A DNA stretch of 64,000 nucleotides from Nannocystis exedens (GTDB lineage: Bacteria > Myxococcota_A > Polyangia > Nannocystales > Nannocystaceae), in assembly GCF_002343915.1 (NCBI RefSeq), contig NZ_NETK01000001.1, positions 5,160,001 to 5,224,000 of the forward strand, given 5' to 3'. Shown here in pieces: positions 15,807 to 24,426 of this stretch (within the stretch, counting starts at the first letter, position 1; each line of letters begins with the position of its first letter). The position numbers were made by a program, and so were the translations under genes. The notes beneath the pieces are model-generated. The model saw only the letters and a list, made by a program, of their open reading frames with translations. It had not been told where the DNA came from and did not search any database.

Positions 15807-18242
15807 TCAACGGACGCTGAAGCGGGTCGACTCGAGGCGGACGGGCAGGCGCGGGTCGGCGGGGCGGGCGAGGACCTCGTGGTCGCCGGGCTCGGCGGCG
15901 ACCTTCAGCTTGTAGGGCCAGTCGCTGCGGCCGACCTCGCGGCCGTCGACGAGGAAGGCGAGCGGACCGAAGTCGACGCCGCTGCCGTCGAGCTCGGCGC
16001 GGACCTCGATGGTCTGGGCGTCGCGGCGCGGGTCGAGGGCGAACACGGTGCCGGGGGCCGGAGCGACGACGCGGAGGAGCGGGACGGCGGCCGGGCGCTG
16101 GTCGCAGCCGGGGACGCGGGCGCGCGGGAGCCACGGACGGCCGTGCAGGTCGGGGCTGCCGCCGCCGACGGTCTTCAAGGCCAGCCACTCGTCGTACTCG
16201 GGCGGGAACACGACGGCGGTGGCCGGGCCTCGCGCGTCGCAGCGCAGGCCGGCGGGGGCGCTGCGGTCGGGGCGCACGTGGACGTGGTAAGCGCAGGTGT
16301 CCTTGGGGACATGTTCTTTGGCGAACTTGCGGTGGACGCGTTCGTCGCAGGCCGGGCCGACCGGGGCGCCGGACAGCGGGCAGACCTCGACGTCGACCAG
16401 CAGCTCGGGCTCCCACAGCGGGCGGCGCTGCGGGACGTCGGCCATGGCGCGGCGCATGACGTCGGCGAACAGCGGGCCGGCCCCCGAGGCGCCGGTGAGG
16501 CGCGCGGTCGGGGAGCCGTCGGCGTTGCCGAGCCAGACGGCGACGGTACGCTCGCGGGTGTAGCCGACGGTCCAGGTGTCGCGATAACCGGACGAGGTGC
16601 CGGTCTTGACGGCGACGGGATAGGCGAGCGCGAACGGGCCGCGGCCGTGGAGGCCACGCACGCGCGCGAGCGGGTCGGCGAGAGCCTCGGTGACGAGGGC
16701 GGCGACGTCGGGGGTGAACACCCGCGTCGGCGCGGCGACCGGATCGGTGGTGGTGAAGCGGAGGGCGACCGACTCGCCGCCGCGGGCGAGGGCGACGTAG
16801 GCGGCGGCGAGCTCGCGTAGCTCGACCTCGCCGCTGCCGAGCGCGAGGGCGAGGCCGTAGTGGTCGGCGTCGCGGTCGAGGCTGCGCAGACCGAGGTCGC
16901 GCAGGGTGCGGAGGACGGCCGCGGGCCCGAGCTCGGCGGCGAGCCGCACGGCCGGGATGTTGAGCGAGCCGGCGAGGGCCTCGCGCAGGGGGATCGGGCC
17001 CTCGAAGCCGCGGTCGAAGTTCTCGGGGGTGTAGCTGCCTCCGCCGGCCTCCTGGAAGGTGGTGGGGACGTCGGCGGTGAGCTCGGGGCCGTGATGCCCG
17101 GCGGCGAAGGCGAGGCCGTAGACGAACGGCTTGAGGGTGGAGCCGGGCTGCCGCCGGGCGCGGACCATGTCGACCTGGCCGCTGATCTCGTCGCTGTGAA
17201 AGTCGGCGCTGCCGACGTAGGCGAGGACGTCGCCGGTGTCGTTGTCGACGACGAGGACGGCGGCGTCGCTGGCCCCGCGATCGGCGATGGCGGCGAGGTG
17301 GACGCGCACGGCGCCCTCGATGTCGCGCTGGAGGTCGAGGTCGAGGGTGGTGGTGGTGGCTGTCCCCGGGGACAGGCGGCTCTCGAGCCGGAGCGCGTCG
17401 ACGAGGTGCGGGGCGAAGAAGGGCCGGGTGAGCGGGCGGAGCTCGATCGGCTCGGCGACGGCGCGGTCGTGCTCGCGCTCGGTGAGCTCGCCGGCGTCGC
17501 GCAGGGCGCCGAGCAAGGCGCGCTGGCGCAGGAGGACCCGCTCGGGGTGGGCGTACGGATCGAGGTAGCTGGGGGCGCGCGGGAGGACGGCGAGGAAGGC
17601 GGCCTGGGCCCAGCTGAGGTCGCGCGGAGCGACGCCGAAGTAGTTGCGCGCGGCCGTCTCGGGGCCGACAAGGCCGTGGCCGTACGGCAGGCGGTTGAGG
17701 TAGGCGAGGAGGATCTCGTCCTTGCCGACCAGCTCCTCGAGGTTCTGCGCCCGGGCGACCTCGAAGAGCTTGTCCATGAGGCCGCGCGCGCGCGCCTGGC
17801 CGCGCGCGTCGAGCATCTTGACGAGCTGCTGGGTGATGGTGCTGGCGCCGCTGACGAGACGACCGTGGCGGACGCTCTGCAAGAGGGCGCGGGCGATGGC
17901 CTGGGGGTCGAGGCCGTCGTGAGCGAAGAAGGTCTTGTCCTCGCTGACGAGGGTGGCGGCGAGCAGGCGCGGGCCGATGTCCTCGAGGTCCCGCGGCTGG
18001 CCGCGCAGGCCGAGGTCGCTGGTCAGCTCGCGCAGGAGCCGGCCGCGCCGATCGAGGACGCGGTGACCCTCGTGCCAGGTGTCGCTCAGGGCGGCGGAGG
18101 GCTCGCCGGCGCGGGCGCGGATCATCGACCAGGTGCCGCAGGTGACGGCGGTGATCGCAACTGTCCCGAGAGACAGGCCGAGGAGCCAGCGGCGGAGGCG
18201 AGGTCGCATCGCAGGGAGAACGCGGGAGAGGGGGCGCGACAT
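15807..18242 (-). CDS. pbpC: Penicillin-binding protein 1C (bifunctional)
   Basis: The 811-aa product has an N-terminal anchor (WLLGLSLGTVAITAVTCG) and the glycosyltransferase-51 domain with LVSEDKTFFAHDGLD and STITQQLVK. The transpeptidase domain carries the active-site Ser in GSTLKPF, SLN (GSLNIPA) and KTGTSSGY, and a C-terminal BiPBP_C-like beta domain follows. It polymerises glycan strands, and PBP1C proteins are often paired with bacterial alpha-2-macroglobulin, which is the gene immediately upstream here (54 bp). Three 14-bp palindromic units are embedded in its coding sequence without breaking frame. A second possible start lies 11 codons downstream (MRPRLRRW). Confidence 0.95.
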   Translation of the reverse strand: MSRPLSRVLPAMRPRLRRWLLGLSLGTVAITAVTCGTWSMIRARAGEPSAALSDTWHEGHRVLDRRGRLLRELTSDLGLRGQPRDLEDIGPRLLAATLVSEDKTFFAHDGLDPQAIARALLQSVRHGRLVSGASTITQQLVKMLDARGQARARGLMDKLFEVARAQNLEELVGKDEILLAYLNRLPYGHGLVGPETAARNYFGVAPRDLSWAQAAFLAVLPRAPSYLDPYAHPERVLLRQRALLGALRDAGELTEREHDRAVAEPIELRPLTRPFFAPHLVDALRLESRLSPGTATTTTLDLDLQRDIEGAVRVHLAAIADRGASDAAVLVVDNDTGDVLAYVGSADFHSDEISGQVDMVRARRQPGSTLKPFVYGLAFAAGHHGPELTADVPTTFQEAGGGSYTPENFDRGFEGPIPLREALAGSLNIPAVRLAAELGPAAVLRTLRDLGLRSLDRDADHYGLALALGSGEVELRELAAAYVALARGGESVALRFTTTDPVAAPTRVFTPDVAALVTEALADPLARVRGLHGRGPFALAYPVAVKTGTSSGYRDTWTVGYTRERTVAVWLGNADGSPTARLTGASGAGPLFADVMRRAMADVPQRRPLWEPELLVDVEVCPLSGAPVGPACDERVHRKFAKEHVPKDTCAYHVHVRPDRSAPAGLRCDARGPATAVVFPPEYDEWLALKTVGGGSPDLHGRPWLPRARVPGCDQRPAAVPLLRVVAPAPGTVFALDPRRDAQTIEVRAELDGSGVDFGPLAFLVDGREVGRSDWPYKLKVAAEPGDHEVLARPADPRLPVRLESTRFSVR
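16298..16325. repeat. Two 14-bp palindromic units within pbpC
   Basis: TGTCCTTGGGGACA and TGTTCTTTGGCGAA are contiguous. On the coding strand they give KFAKEHVPKDTC, between the transpeptidase and C-terminal domains. Confidence 0.7.
17361..17374. repeat. 14-bp palindromic unit within pbpC
   Basis: TGTCCCCGGGGACA is a full 14-bp palindrome. In the gene it reads LSPGT in the linker before the transpeptidase domain. Confidence 0.65.
18162..18175. repeat. 14-bp palindromic unit within pbpC membrane anchor
   Basis: TGTCCCGAGAGACA (4-bp outer stem) encodes LSLGT in the N-terminal transmembrane segment. Confidence 0.45.
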
Positions 18243-18296
18243 TCTCGCGGGGAGAGGGAGCGGCGCGCGATCGGGGCGCGCCGCTCGTGGCCGTGT

Positions 18297-21200
18297 TCAG
18301 GGCTTGATCTGGACCTTGCCGGCGGTGCTGTAGCCGTGGCTGCCGCCGACGTACATGAACTCGGCGGAGGCGGGCGGGAGGACGAAGGTGCCGGGGGTCG
18401 AGGCGCGGACGAGGTAGGTGGCGACGACGCGGTCGCCCCAGACGCGGTCGAAGTAGACGTAGACGCGGTCGTCGCGGAGCTCGACGTAGCTGGCGTCGCT
18501 GCCGCCCCAGCGGAGCTGGTCGTAGAAGGGGTGCGCGTCGGTCAGCTCGGGGGCGCGGGCGACGGTCCAGAGGTCGGGCTGGATCGGCTCGAAGCCGGCG
18601 GGCAGGCGGTCGGTGACGGCGAGGTAGTTCATCTGGTTGCCGTCGAGCTCGCCGACGGGCAGGTCGGCCAGCAGGGCGACGCGCAGGACCTGGCCCGGCT
18701 TGATGGTGGTGAGGTCGACCGGGCCGCCGCGGGCGTCGGTGATGGCGCGGTAGACGTCGGGGCCCTCCTTGGCGCTGGTGGCGACGAGGCCCCGCGCGTC
18801 GTCGAGCGGCCGCTTCCACGCGCCCTCGACCATGAAGGCGATGGCGGCGGTGCTGTCGCTGGCGAGCTTGAGGACGGCCTTCTTGCCCTTCAGGTCGGCG
18901 ACGGGGAGCCGGAACTCGAGCGCGCCGGCGCCGAGCTCGGCGGCGGGCGCGAGGGCGACGCCGTCGACGCTGGCGGTGACGCCGGCGCCGCTGGCGGGCT
19001 GGTTCTTGAGCTGCTCGGCGATCGCCATCAGCGAGTATGCGGTGGCCTGGGTGGTGTAGCCCTCGGTGGCGTCGGCGAGCTTCTGGGTCAGCTTGGCCTT
19101 GAGCACCGAGCCCGGGCGCAGGCGGCCGAGCGCGATGACGGTCTGCGCCATGGTGCGGGTCGACGAGCCGAAGTAGTAGAAGTCGCGGTAACCTGGCTCT
19201 TTGACCAGCTTGCCGTCGGCGTCGTAGTTGGCCTCGACCTCGTCGAGGAGCTGATTGACGCGGTCCTCCTGGCCCCCCAGGCTGCTCAGGGCGATCGCCA
19301 GGCTGGCGAGGCCGAACACGCCCATGTGCTGCTTGCGGTCGAACAGCGGGTCGGCGGCGCTCCCGGGCAGGGCCCCGAGCTCGCTCAGGGTGTGGGCGAT
19401 CGCGGCCTGGACCTCGGCCTCGGTGCCGTCGGACAGCAGCATCTGCTCGAGGTACTCGGTGACGCCCTCGAGCAGGCCGTCGGGCAAGGTGAGGCCGGCC
19501 TGCTTGGCGGCGACGAGGGCCCGCACGGCGTAGGCGGTGCCGTAGACGTTGGGGACGGTGTCGCCGGGCCAGTAGCCGAGGCCGCCCGAGGAGGTGCGCA
19601 TGCCGGCGAGGCGCTTGAGGCCGACCTGGATCCGCTTGTCGAGCTCCTCGCGCGACATGCCGCCGACGCCGATCCGCGGCAGGATGTCGCGCGCGGCCAG
19701 CAAGGGGAGGGTGCTCGAGGTGGTCTGCTCGACGCAGCCGTGCGGGTAGTCGAGGAGGTACTGCAGGCGCGCGCCGAGCTCGGGCCACAGGTGCTGGCCG
19801 GCGAGGACCCTGATGTAGTCCTTGTCGCCGCGGCCGACGAGGATGCTGGCGGGGATCTCGAGCGCGATCTCCTGGGCGCCGACGAAGGCGCCGTCGAGGT
19901 GCGGCCGCTCGGCGAGGCCGGGGACGTCGACGGGGATCGTCGACTCGACGGCGTCGCGCACGGCGTTGCTGCCGTCGCGGACGTTGAAGCTCAGCTTGAG
20001 CTCGCCCGGGGCGGCGGCGGTGAGCGGGAAGCCGACGCGCTGGTGGCCCTGCGGCGGGACGGTGACGGCCTGGGTGGCGTCGTTCATCGCCACGGTGGCG
20101 GCGAGCGGGCTGTCGGTGTTGTTGTGGACCATCGCCGCGGCCTCGAAGCTGTCGCCGGTGGCGGCGAAGCGCGGGACGACGGGGATCATCATGACCGGCC
20201 GGCGCACGGTGAAGTCGTTCTCGACGGCGGCGCCCTTGCCCTGCCTGTCGATGACGACGGCCATCATGCGGAAGCGGGTCAAGTTGTCGGGCAAGGTGAA
20301 CTTGACGGTGGCCTTGCCGCCGGCGTCGGTGCGCAGGTCGGGCTTCCAGAAGGCGGTCTGGACGAAGTTCTTGCGGGTGTTGGTGACGGAGGCGCTGGCG
20401 TCGCCGTCGCCGGCGGTCTGGCTGTGCTTGAGCAGCGCGGCGAGGAGGTCGCGCGAGTCGCTGACCTCGAAGGCGAGCGGCTGGCCGGGGCGCAGGGCGG
20501 CGGCCGGGTCCTCGGCGTGGAAGTTGGTCATGCGCAGGACGCCCTCGTCGACGACGGCGAGCGCGACCTCGGCCCCGGCGACGGGCTTGCCGCCGTCGCT
20601 GACGTCGACGGTGATCGCGACCTCTTCGCGCGGCTCGTAGGTGGCCTTGTCGCTGGTGACGGCGGCCTTGAGGCGGACCTCGTCGAGGGTGACGGGGATC
20701 CGCAAGACGCCGATCTTCCAGTCGGTGCGCTCCTCGCCGCTGCCGATCGGCAACAAGGTGACGGTGGCGTGGACGTAGGGGGCGTGGCTGGCGGTGATCG
20801 GGACCTCGAAGAGGGCGGCGGCCTCGTCGAGGCGCCGCACCTCTTGCTTGAGGAGGCCGCCCTGCTCGAGGGTGAAGATCGCGGTGGCGGCGGGGTAGGG
20901 GCTGCGGACGAGCAGCTTGGCGGTCTCACCCGGGGCGTAGCGGGCCTTGTCGGGGGTGAGCTCGATGGTGCGGCCCTTGCTCGGGACGACGGGCTGGTCG
21001 CCGCCGTGACCCCAGGCCCACAGGTCCATCATGCCGCCGGGACGGCCGTCGACCTCGGCGCGGACCTCGTAGGAGCCGGAGTCCGGCGGGACGAGGTCGC
21101 AGCTGGCAGGCACGCTCGTGCTGGTGGCGGTGCAGTGGCCGACCTCCTTGGTGGTGCGCTGCCACTGGTAGTCGTAGCCGCCGCCCTTCATCGGCTTCTT

Positions 21201-24026
21201 GCTGTAGGTCCAGTCGACCTCGTAAAGGCGCGCGGTGACGGGGAGACCGGCGACCGACTTGCCCTCGCGGTCGACGACGCCGAGCTGGACCTTGACCGGC
21301 GCGCCGACGTCGCTCCACGGCCGATCGATCTTCAGGCCGGCGTAGCGCTCGGCAGGGTGGACGACCACCGTACCGCGGCCGGCGATGTGGCGGTACGAGG
21401 TGTCGGCCACGTCGGCCTCGAGGGTGAAGCTCTGCGGGCCGACGGTGCCCGAGAGGTCGAGCTTCTGCGTGACCTTGAGGGTGCCGTCGGGGCCGAGCAC
21501 GCCGCTGCCGGCGCGCGACCACGCGTCGTCGCCGTCGTCCTCCTCCCACCACTCGTCCTCCTGCTCGGTGAAGACGAGGCCGGCGTCGACGAGGGTGCCC
21601 GAGGGCAAGGCGGCCGGCTCGCGCGTGACGGTCCATTCGACCTGGGCCTGGTCCATGGCGGCGCCGAACAGGTACTTGCCGACGACGGTGGCCGCGAGCA
21701 CGCCCTTGGCCTCGCGGGCGTCGACGTCGACGGTGAAGCGCGGGGGCTCGAACTCGGCGACCTGGACGACGGCCTCGTCGAGCCGCTTGTCGCTGCTCGC
21801 CTCGCTGACGACGACGAGGTGGCGGCCGAGCCGGGCCTCGGCGGGGACGTTGTAGTCGGCGGCGACGCTGCCCATGTCGTCGGTGATCAGCGGGAAGCTG
21901 GCGAGCTCCTCCTCGGTCGGGCCGATGACCTTGACGACGACGGGCTTGCCGGCGAGCGGGGTGATGGCGTCGCCGGCCCGCTGGCGCACGCTGGCCTTGA
22001 TGTGGACGACGGCGCCGGGGCGGTAGATGCCGCGGTCGGTGATGACCATGCCGCGACGGTCGCCGAGCTGCGGCGCCGACTCGGCGGAGAAGTGGGGGAA
22101 CAGCCGGTTCTCGCGCGCAGGGTTCTTGAGCTGGACGGTCAGCGCGGTCGCGCCGTCCTCGACCCGCACGGCGGTGCTGCCGGCGCGGTCGAGGCCGATC
22201 GGCAGGACGGCGAAGCCGTTGGCGTCGGTGGTCGGGCCGGCGACCTTGTCGCCGTTGAGCGAAAATCTGGCCCCAGAGACAGGTTGACCGGTGGCCAGGC
22301 GGGCGACGTGGACGAGGGTGACCTCGGGCAAGACGTGGGTGTGGACGGCGAGCGCCTGGTCGTCGCCGGGGGTGACGAGGGCGAGCGGCTGCCGCGAGGC
22401 GCTCATCCACGACGGGTACACCACGGGGTGGGCGCCGGCGACGGGGGCGACGAGGTTGACGCCGAGGACGTAGTTCTTGCCGGGCTTGAGCCGGGAGAGG
22501 AGGTCGACCTGGGTGGTGACGAACTGGTCGGGGCTGGCGGCGGGCTCGAAGCCGATGGTGGCGGTGGGCGCACCGTCGGGCGGGGTGCGGCGATCGAGCT
22601 GCTCGCGCGCGCGGGCCAGCGCGGCGGCGTCGTCGGCGACCTCCCAGGCCTGGATCTCGCCGCGGGCGACGTTGCGCGAGGTGACGGTGAAGCCGCGGCT
22701 GGCGGCGCCGTCGAGGATCAAAACGCCCTCCGGCATCGAGACGCTGGCGGCCAGCGGGGTGGTCTCGACGGTGATCGCGGTCGGCGGGACGGTGTTGCCG
22801 TAGATGTCCTTGAGGGCAGGTAGCGCGACGCGGTAGGTCTGCGACGGCAGGAAGTTGCCGGAGACGACGACGCGGCCGTTGCTCTCCCAGGTGTCGTTGA
22901 CCCATACGCTGAGGTTCTCGACCGCGGGGGTGACGCGGACCTGGTTCTTCAGGGTCGCCTGCGCGACGTCGAGGCGGTTGGTGAACTCGAGCGCGATCTC
23001 GCGGCCGTCGGTGCGCAGGCGCGGGTTCTGCCAGTCGCACACGCTGCGGTCCCAGGCGTAGCCGCAGCTGGCCTTGGTGAGCTCGAGCGGGCCGGCGACC
23101 TCGTAGTGCTTCTCGAACGCCTCGTCGCGGGCGCCGTGGGCCTTGAAGACGATCGCGGCCTCCTCGCGCATGGGCGCGGCGGGCCTGACCTCGAGGACCT
23201 GGCGCGGGTTGACGGTGTAGCCCTCGAAGCGGCTGCCCTTGAGGTGGGTGAGGTTGACGGGGATCTTCTCGCCGTTCTCGTAGGCGAGCTCGACGAGGGC
23301 GCCGACCTTCTTGAGGTTGACGGGCTGGTCGAAGACGACGAAGAAGCTGCCGTCGCTGCGCACGCGGCCGCCCCACTGCGGGTAGACGTTGACGACGCCG
23401 TACTCGCCGGGCTTCGGCAAGTAGGTGATCGTCTTGCCGGCGATGTCGATCCGCGGCTCGGCCGTGAAGCTGGCCTTCCACGGCTCCATGGCGCCGCCGT
23501 CCTCGGTGGTGACGCCCTGGACGGCGATCGTGTAGGTGGCGTCGGGGTCGAACGGCTTGTCGGCGCGGAACTCGAGCGCGCGGTTGTGCGTCCACACGGC
23601 CTTGCCGGCGACCGGCGGGTCGATCGTGAGGGTGCCGGCCGCGGCGGCGATCGGCTTGTCCTTGACGATCTTGCCCGGCAGCTTGACGGCCCGGTTGAAG
23701 CGCAGCCGCACGACCTGGCCCTCGACGTCGAACTTGCCGTCCTCGAGCGCGGGCCAGTTGACGGTGAGCTGCTGATCGCTGCCGACATCCTCGCCGGCGA
23801 TGTCGAGCTCGGGCCGCGGCTGGCGGTCGGTCGGCGGCGGCGGGAACACCAGCGGGACGCCGGCCTTGTCGGCGGGGATCGTCCGCACCAGCGAGTCCCC
23901 GGCGGGCTGCTCCTCGCTCGCGCCGGTCTCGGCCGCGGGCTTGGGCACGGGCTGACAGGCGGCGAGGGCGAGCAGCGCCGGCGAAAGAGTGAGCAGACAG
24001 AGACGAGGACCGCGGGGGTGCTGCAT
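18297..24026 (-). CDS. Bacterial alpha-2-macroglobulin lipoprotein (YfhM-like)
   Basis: The 1909-aa product opens with a signal peptide and lipobox LLALAAC, so it is probably attached to a periplasmic membrane face. Macroglobulin-type beta domains fill the first two thirds, including the bait-region neighbourhood. The thioester domain contains GCVEQTTS (Cys codon near 19734-19736), the CxEQ motif that forms the internal thioester. The family traps proteases that enter the periplasm. It lies directly upstream of pbpC, as in other Gram-negative genomes, and the pair may act in wall repair after envelope breach. The ATG at 24026 places the signal peptide first; a longer in-frame extension upstream has no similarity. 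Confidence 0.95.
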   Translation of the reverse strand: MQHPRGPRLCLLTLSPALLALAACQPVPKPAAETGASEEQPAGDSLVRTIPADKAGVPLVFPPPPTDRQPRPELDIAGEDVGSDQQLTVNWPALEDGKFDVEGQVVRLRFNRAVKLPGKIVKDKPIAAAAGTLTIDPPVAGKAVWTHNRALEFRADKPFDPDATYTIAVQGVTTEDGGAMEPWKASFTAEPRIDIAGKTITYLPKPGEYGVVNVYPQWGGRVRSDGSFFVVFDQPVNLKKVGALVELAYENGEKIPVNLTHLKGSRFEGYTVNPRQVLEVRPAAPMREEAAIVFKAHGARDEAFEKHYEVAGPLELTKASCGYAWDRSVCDWQNPRLRTDGREIALEFTNRLDVAQATLKNQVRVTPAVENLSVWVNDTWESNGRVVVSGNFLPSQTYRVALPALKDIYGNTVPPTAITVETTPLAASVSMPEGVLILDGAASRGFTVTSRNVARGEIQAWEVADDAAALARAREQLDRRTPPDGAPTATIGFEPAASPDQFVTTQVDLLSRLKPGKNYVLGVNLVAPVAGAHPVVYPSWMSASRQPLALVTPGDDQALAVHTHVLPEVTLVHVARLATGQPVSGARFSLNGDKVAGPTTDANGFAVLPIGLDRAGSTAVRVEDGATALTVQLKNPARENRLFPHFSAESAPQLGDRRGMVITDRGIYRPGAVVHIKASVRQRAGDAITPLAGKPVVVKVIGPTEEELASFPLITDDMGSVAADYNVPAEARLGRHLVVVSEASSDKRLDEAVVQVAEFEPPRFTVDVDAREAKGVLAATVVGKYLFGAAMDQAQVEWTVTREPAALPSGTLVDAGLVFTEQEDEWWEEDDGDDAWSRAGSGVLGPDGTLKVTQKLDLSGTVGPQSFTLEADVADTSYRHIAGRGTVVVHPAERYAGLKIDRPWSDVGAPVKVQLGVVDREGKSVAGLPVTARLYEVDWTYSKKPMKGGGYDYQWQRTTKEVGHCTATSTSVPASCDLVPPDSGSYEVRAEVDGRPGGMMDLWAWGHGGDQPVVPSKGRTIELTPDKARYAPGETAKLLVRSPYPAATAIFTLEQGGLLKQEVRRLDEAAALFEVPITASHAPYVHATVTLLPIGSGEERTDWKIGVLRIPVTLDEVRLKAAVTSDKATYEPREEVAITVDVSDGGKPVAGAEVALAVVDEGVLRMTNFHAEDPAAALRPGQPLAFEVSDSRDLLAALLKHSQTAGDGDASASVTNTRKNFVQTAFWKPDLRTDAGGKATVKFTLPDNLTRFRMMAVVIDRQGKGAAVENDFTVRRPVMMIPVVPRFAATGDSFEAAAMVHNNTDSPLAATVAMNDATQAVTVPPQGHQRVGFPLTAAAPGELKLSFNVRDGSNAVRDAVESTIPVDVPGLAERPHLDGAFVGAQEIALEIPASILVGRGDKDYIRVLAGQHLWPELGARLQYLLDYPHGCVEQTTSSTLPLLAARDILPRIGVGGMSREELDKRIQVGLKRLAGMRTSSGGLGYWPGDTVPNVYGTAYAVRALVAAKQAGLTLPDGLLEGVTEYLEQMLLSDGTEAEVQAAIAHTLSELGALPGSAADPLFDRKQHMGVFGLASLAIALSSLGGQEDRVNQLLDEVEANYDADGKLVKEPGYRDFYYFGSSTRTMAQTVIALGRLRPGSVLKAKLTQKLADATEGYTTQATAYSLMAIAEQLKNQPASGAGVTASVDGVALAPAAELGAGALEFRLPVADLKGKKAVLKLASDSTAAIAFMVEGAWKRPLDDARGLVATSAKEGPDVYRAITDARGGPVDLTTIKPGQVLRVALLADLPVGELDGNQMNYLAVTDRLPAGFEPIQPDLWTVARAPELTDAHPFYDQLRWGGSDASYVELRDDRVYVYFDRVWGDRVVATYLVRASTPGTFVLPPASAEFMYVGGSHGYSTAGKVQIKP

Positions 24027-24346
24027 GACGGGGGAGCGCGGCCGGGGCCGCGGCGACAATGGTGCATGCGAGGAGGGGCCGTCCGGAAGATCGGGCGGGC
24101 GCAGATGCACGCTGTTCGGCCGACGAAACGCGCCACCGCAGCGACAAAATCCCGCGCGCTCGGCGCGGTGCCGCTCCCGCAGGGGTGTCGGGGGGGCGGA
24201 ATCAGGCGAGACGGGAGGCGCGGGAGACGGGCTCATGCGTGAGGCGGCAAGAGCCGCTCGGGACGGCGCGCGGTCCTCACGGTCGTGCAGAGGTCGAGGA
24301 CGTCCGTCCCGATCGGCTCGCGCAGGTCGTCGAGATGGGAAAGACA

Positions 24347-24377
24347 TGTCCTTTCGGACATGCCCTCAAGACGGGCG
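24347..24377. repeat. 14-bp palindromic unit plus variant
   Basis: TGTCCTTTCGGACA (24347-24360) is followed at once by TGCCC-TCAAGAC-GGGCG (24361-24377), a hairpin with the loop lengthened to 7. Confidence 0.7.
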
Positions 24378-24395
24378 GACGAGGCGAATGGGACA

Positions 24396-24423
24396 TGTCC
24401 GAAAAGACATGCCCCCTGAGAAA
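24396..24423. repeat. 14-bp palindromic array, 2 units
   Basis: TGTCCGAAAAGACA and TGCCCCCTGAGAAA are contiguous and end four bases before the cyclase stop codon. Confidence 0.7.
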
Positions 24424-24426
24424 GAG

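Larger units (their letters stand above)
24027..24426. other. Intergenic region with two palindromic arrays
   Basis: This 400-bp region between the 3' end of the cyclase gene and the start of the macroglobulin gene shows no credible coding sequence. Array units lie near the cyclase 3' end, and the macroglobulin promoter should lie in 24027-24330. Confidence 0.6.

Noticed and set aside
22268..22281. Possible unit TGGCCCCAGAGACA in the macroglobulin gene
   Set aside because: Only the outer pairs match; too degenerate to count.
16860..22823. Very long open frame (about 1990 codons) antisense to the alpha-2-macroglobulin gene
   Set aside because: It is composed of Gly/Val/Ala/Asp/Arg low-complexity sequence typical of antisense frames in very GC-rich DNA; the opposite strand encodes a full, motif-bearing protein.
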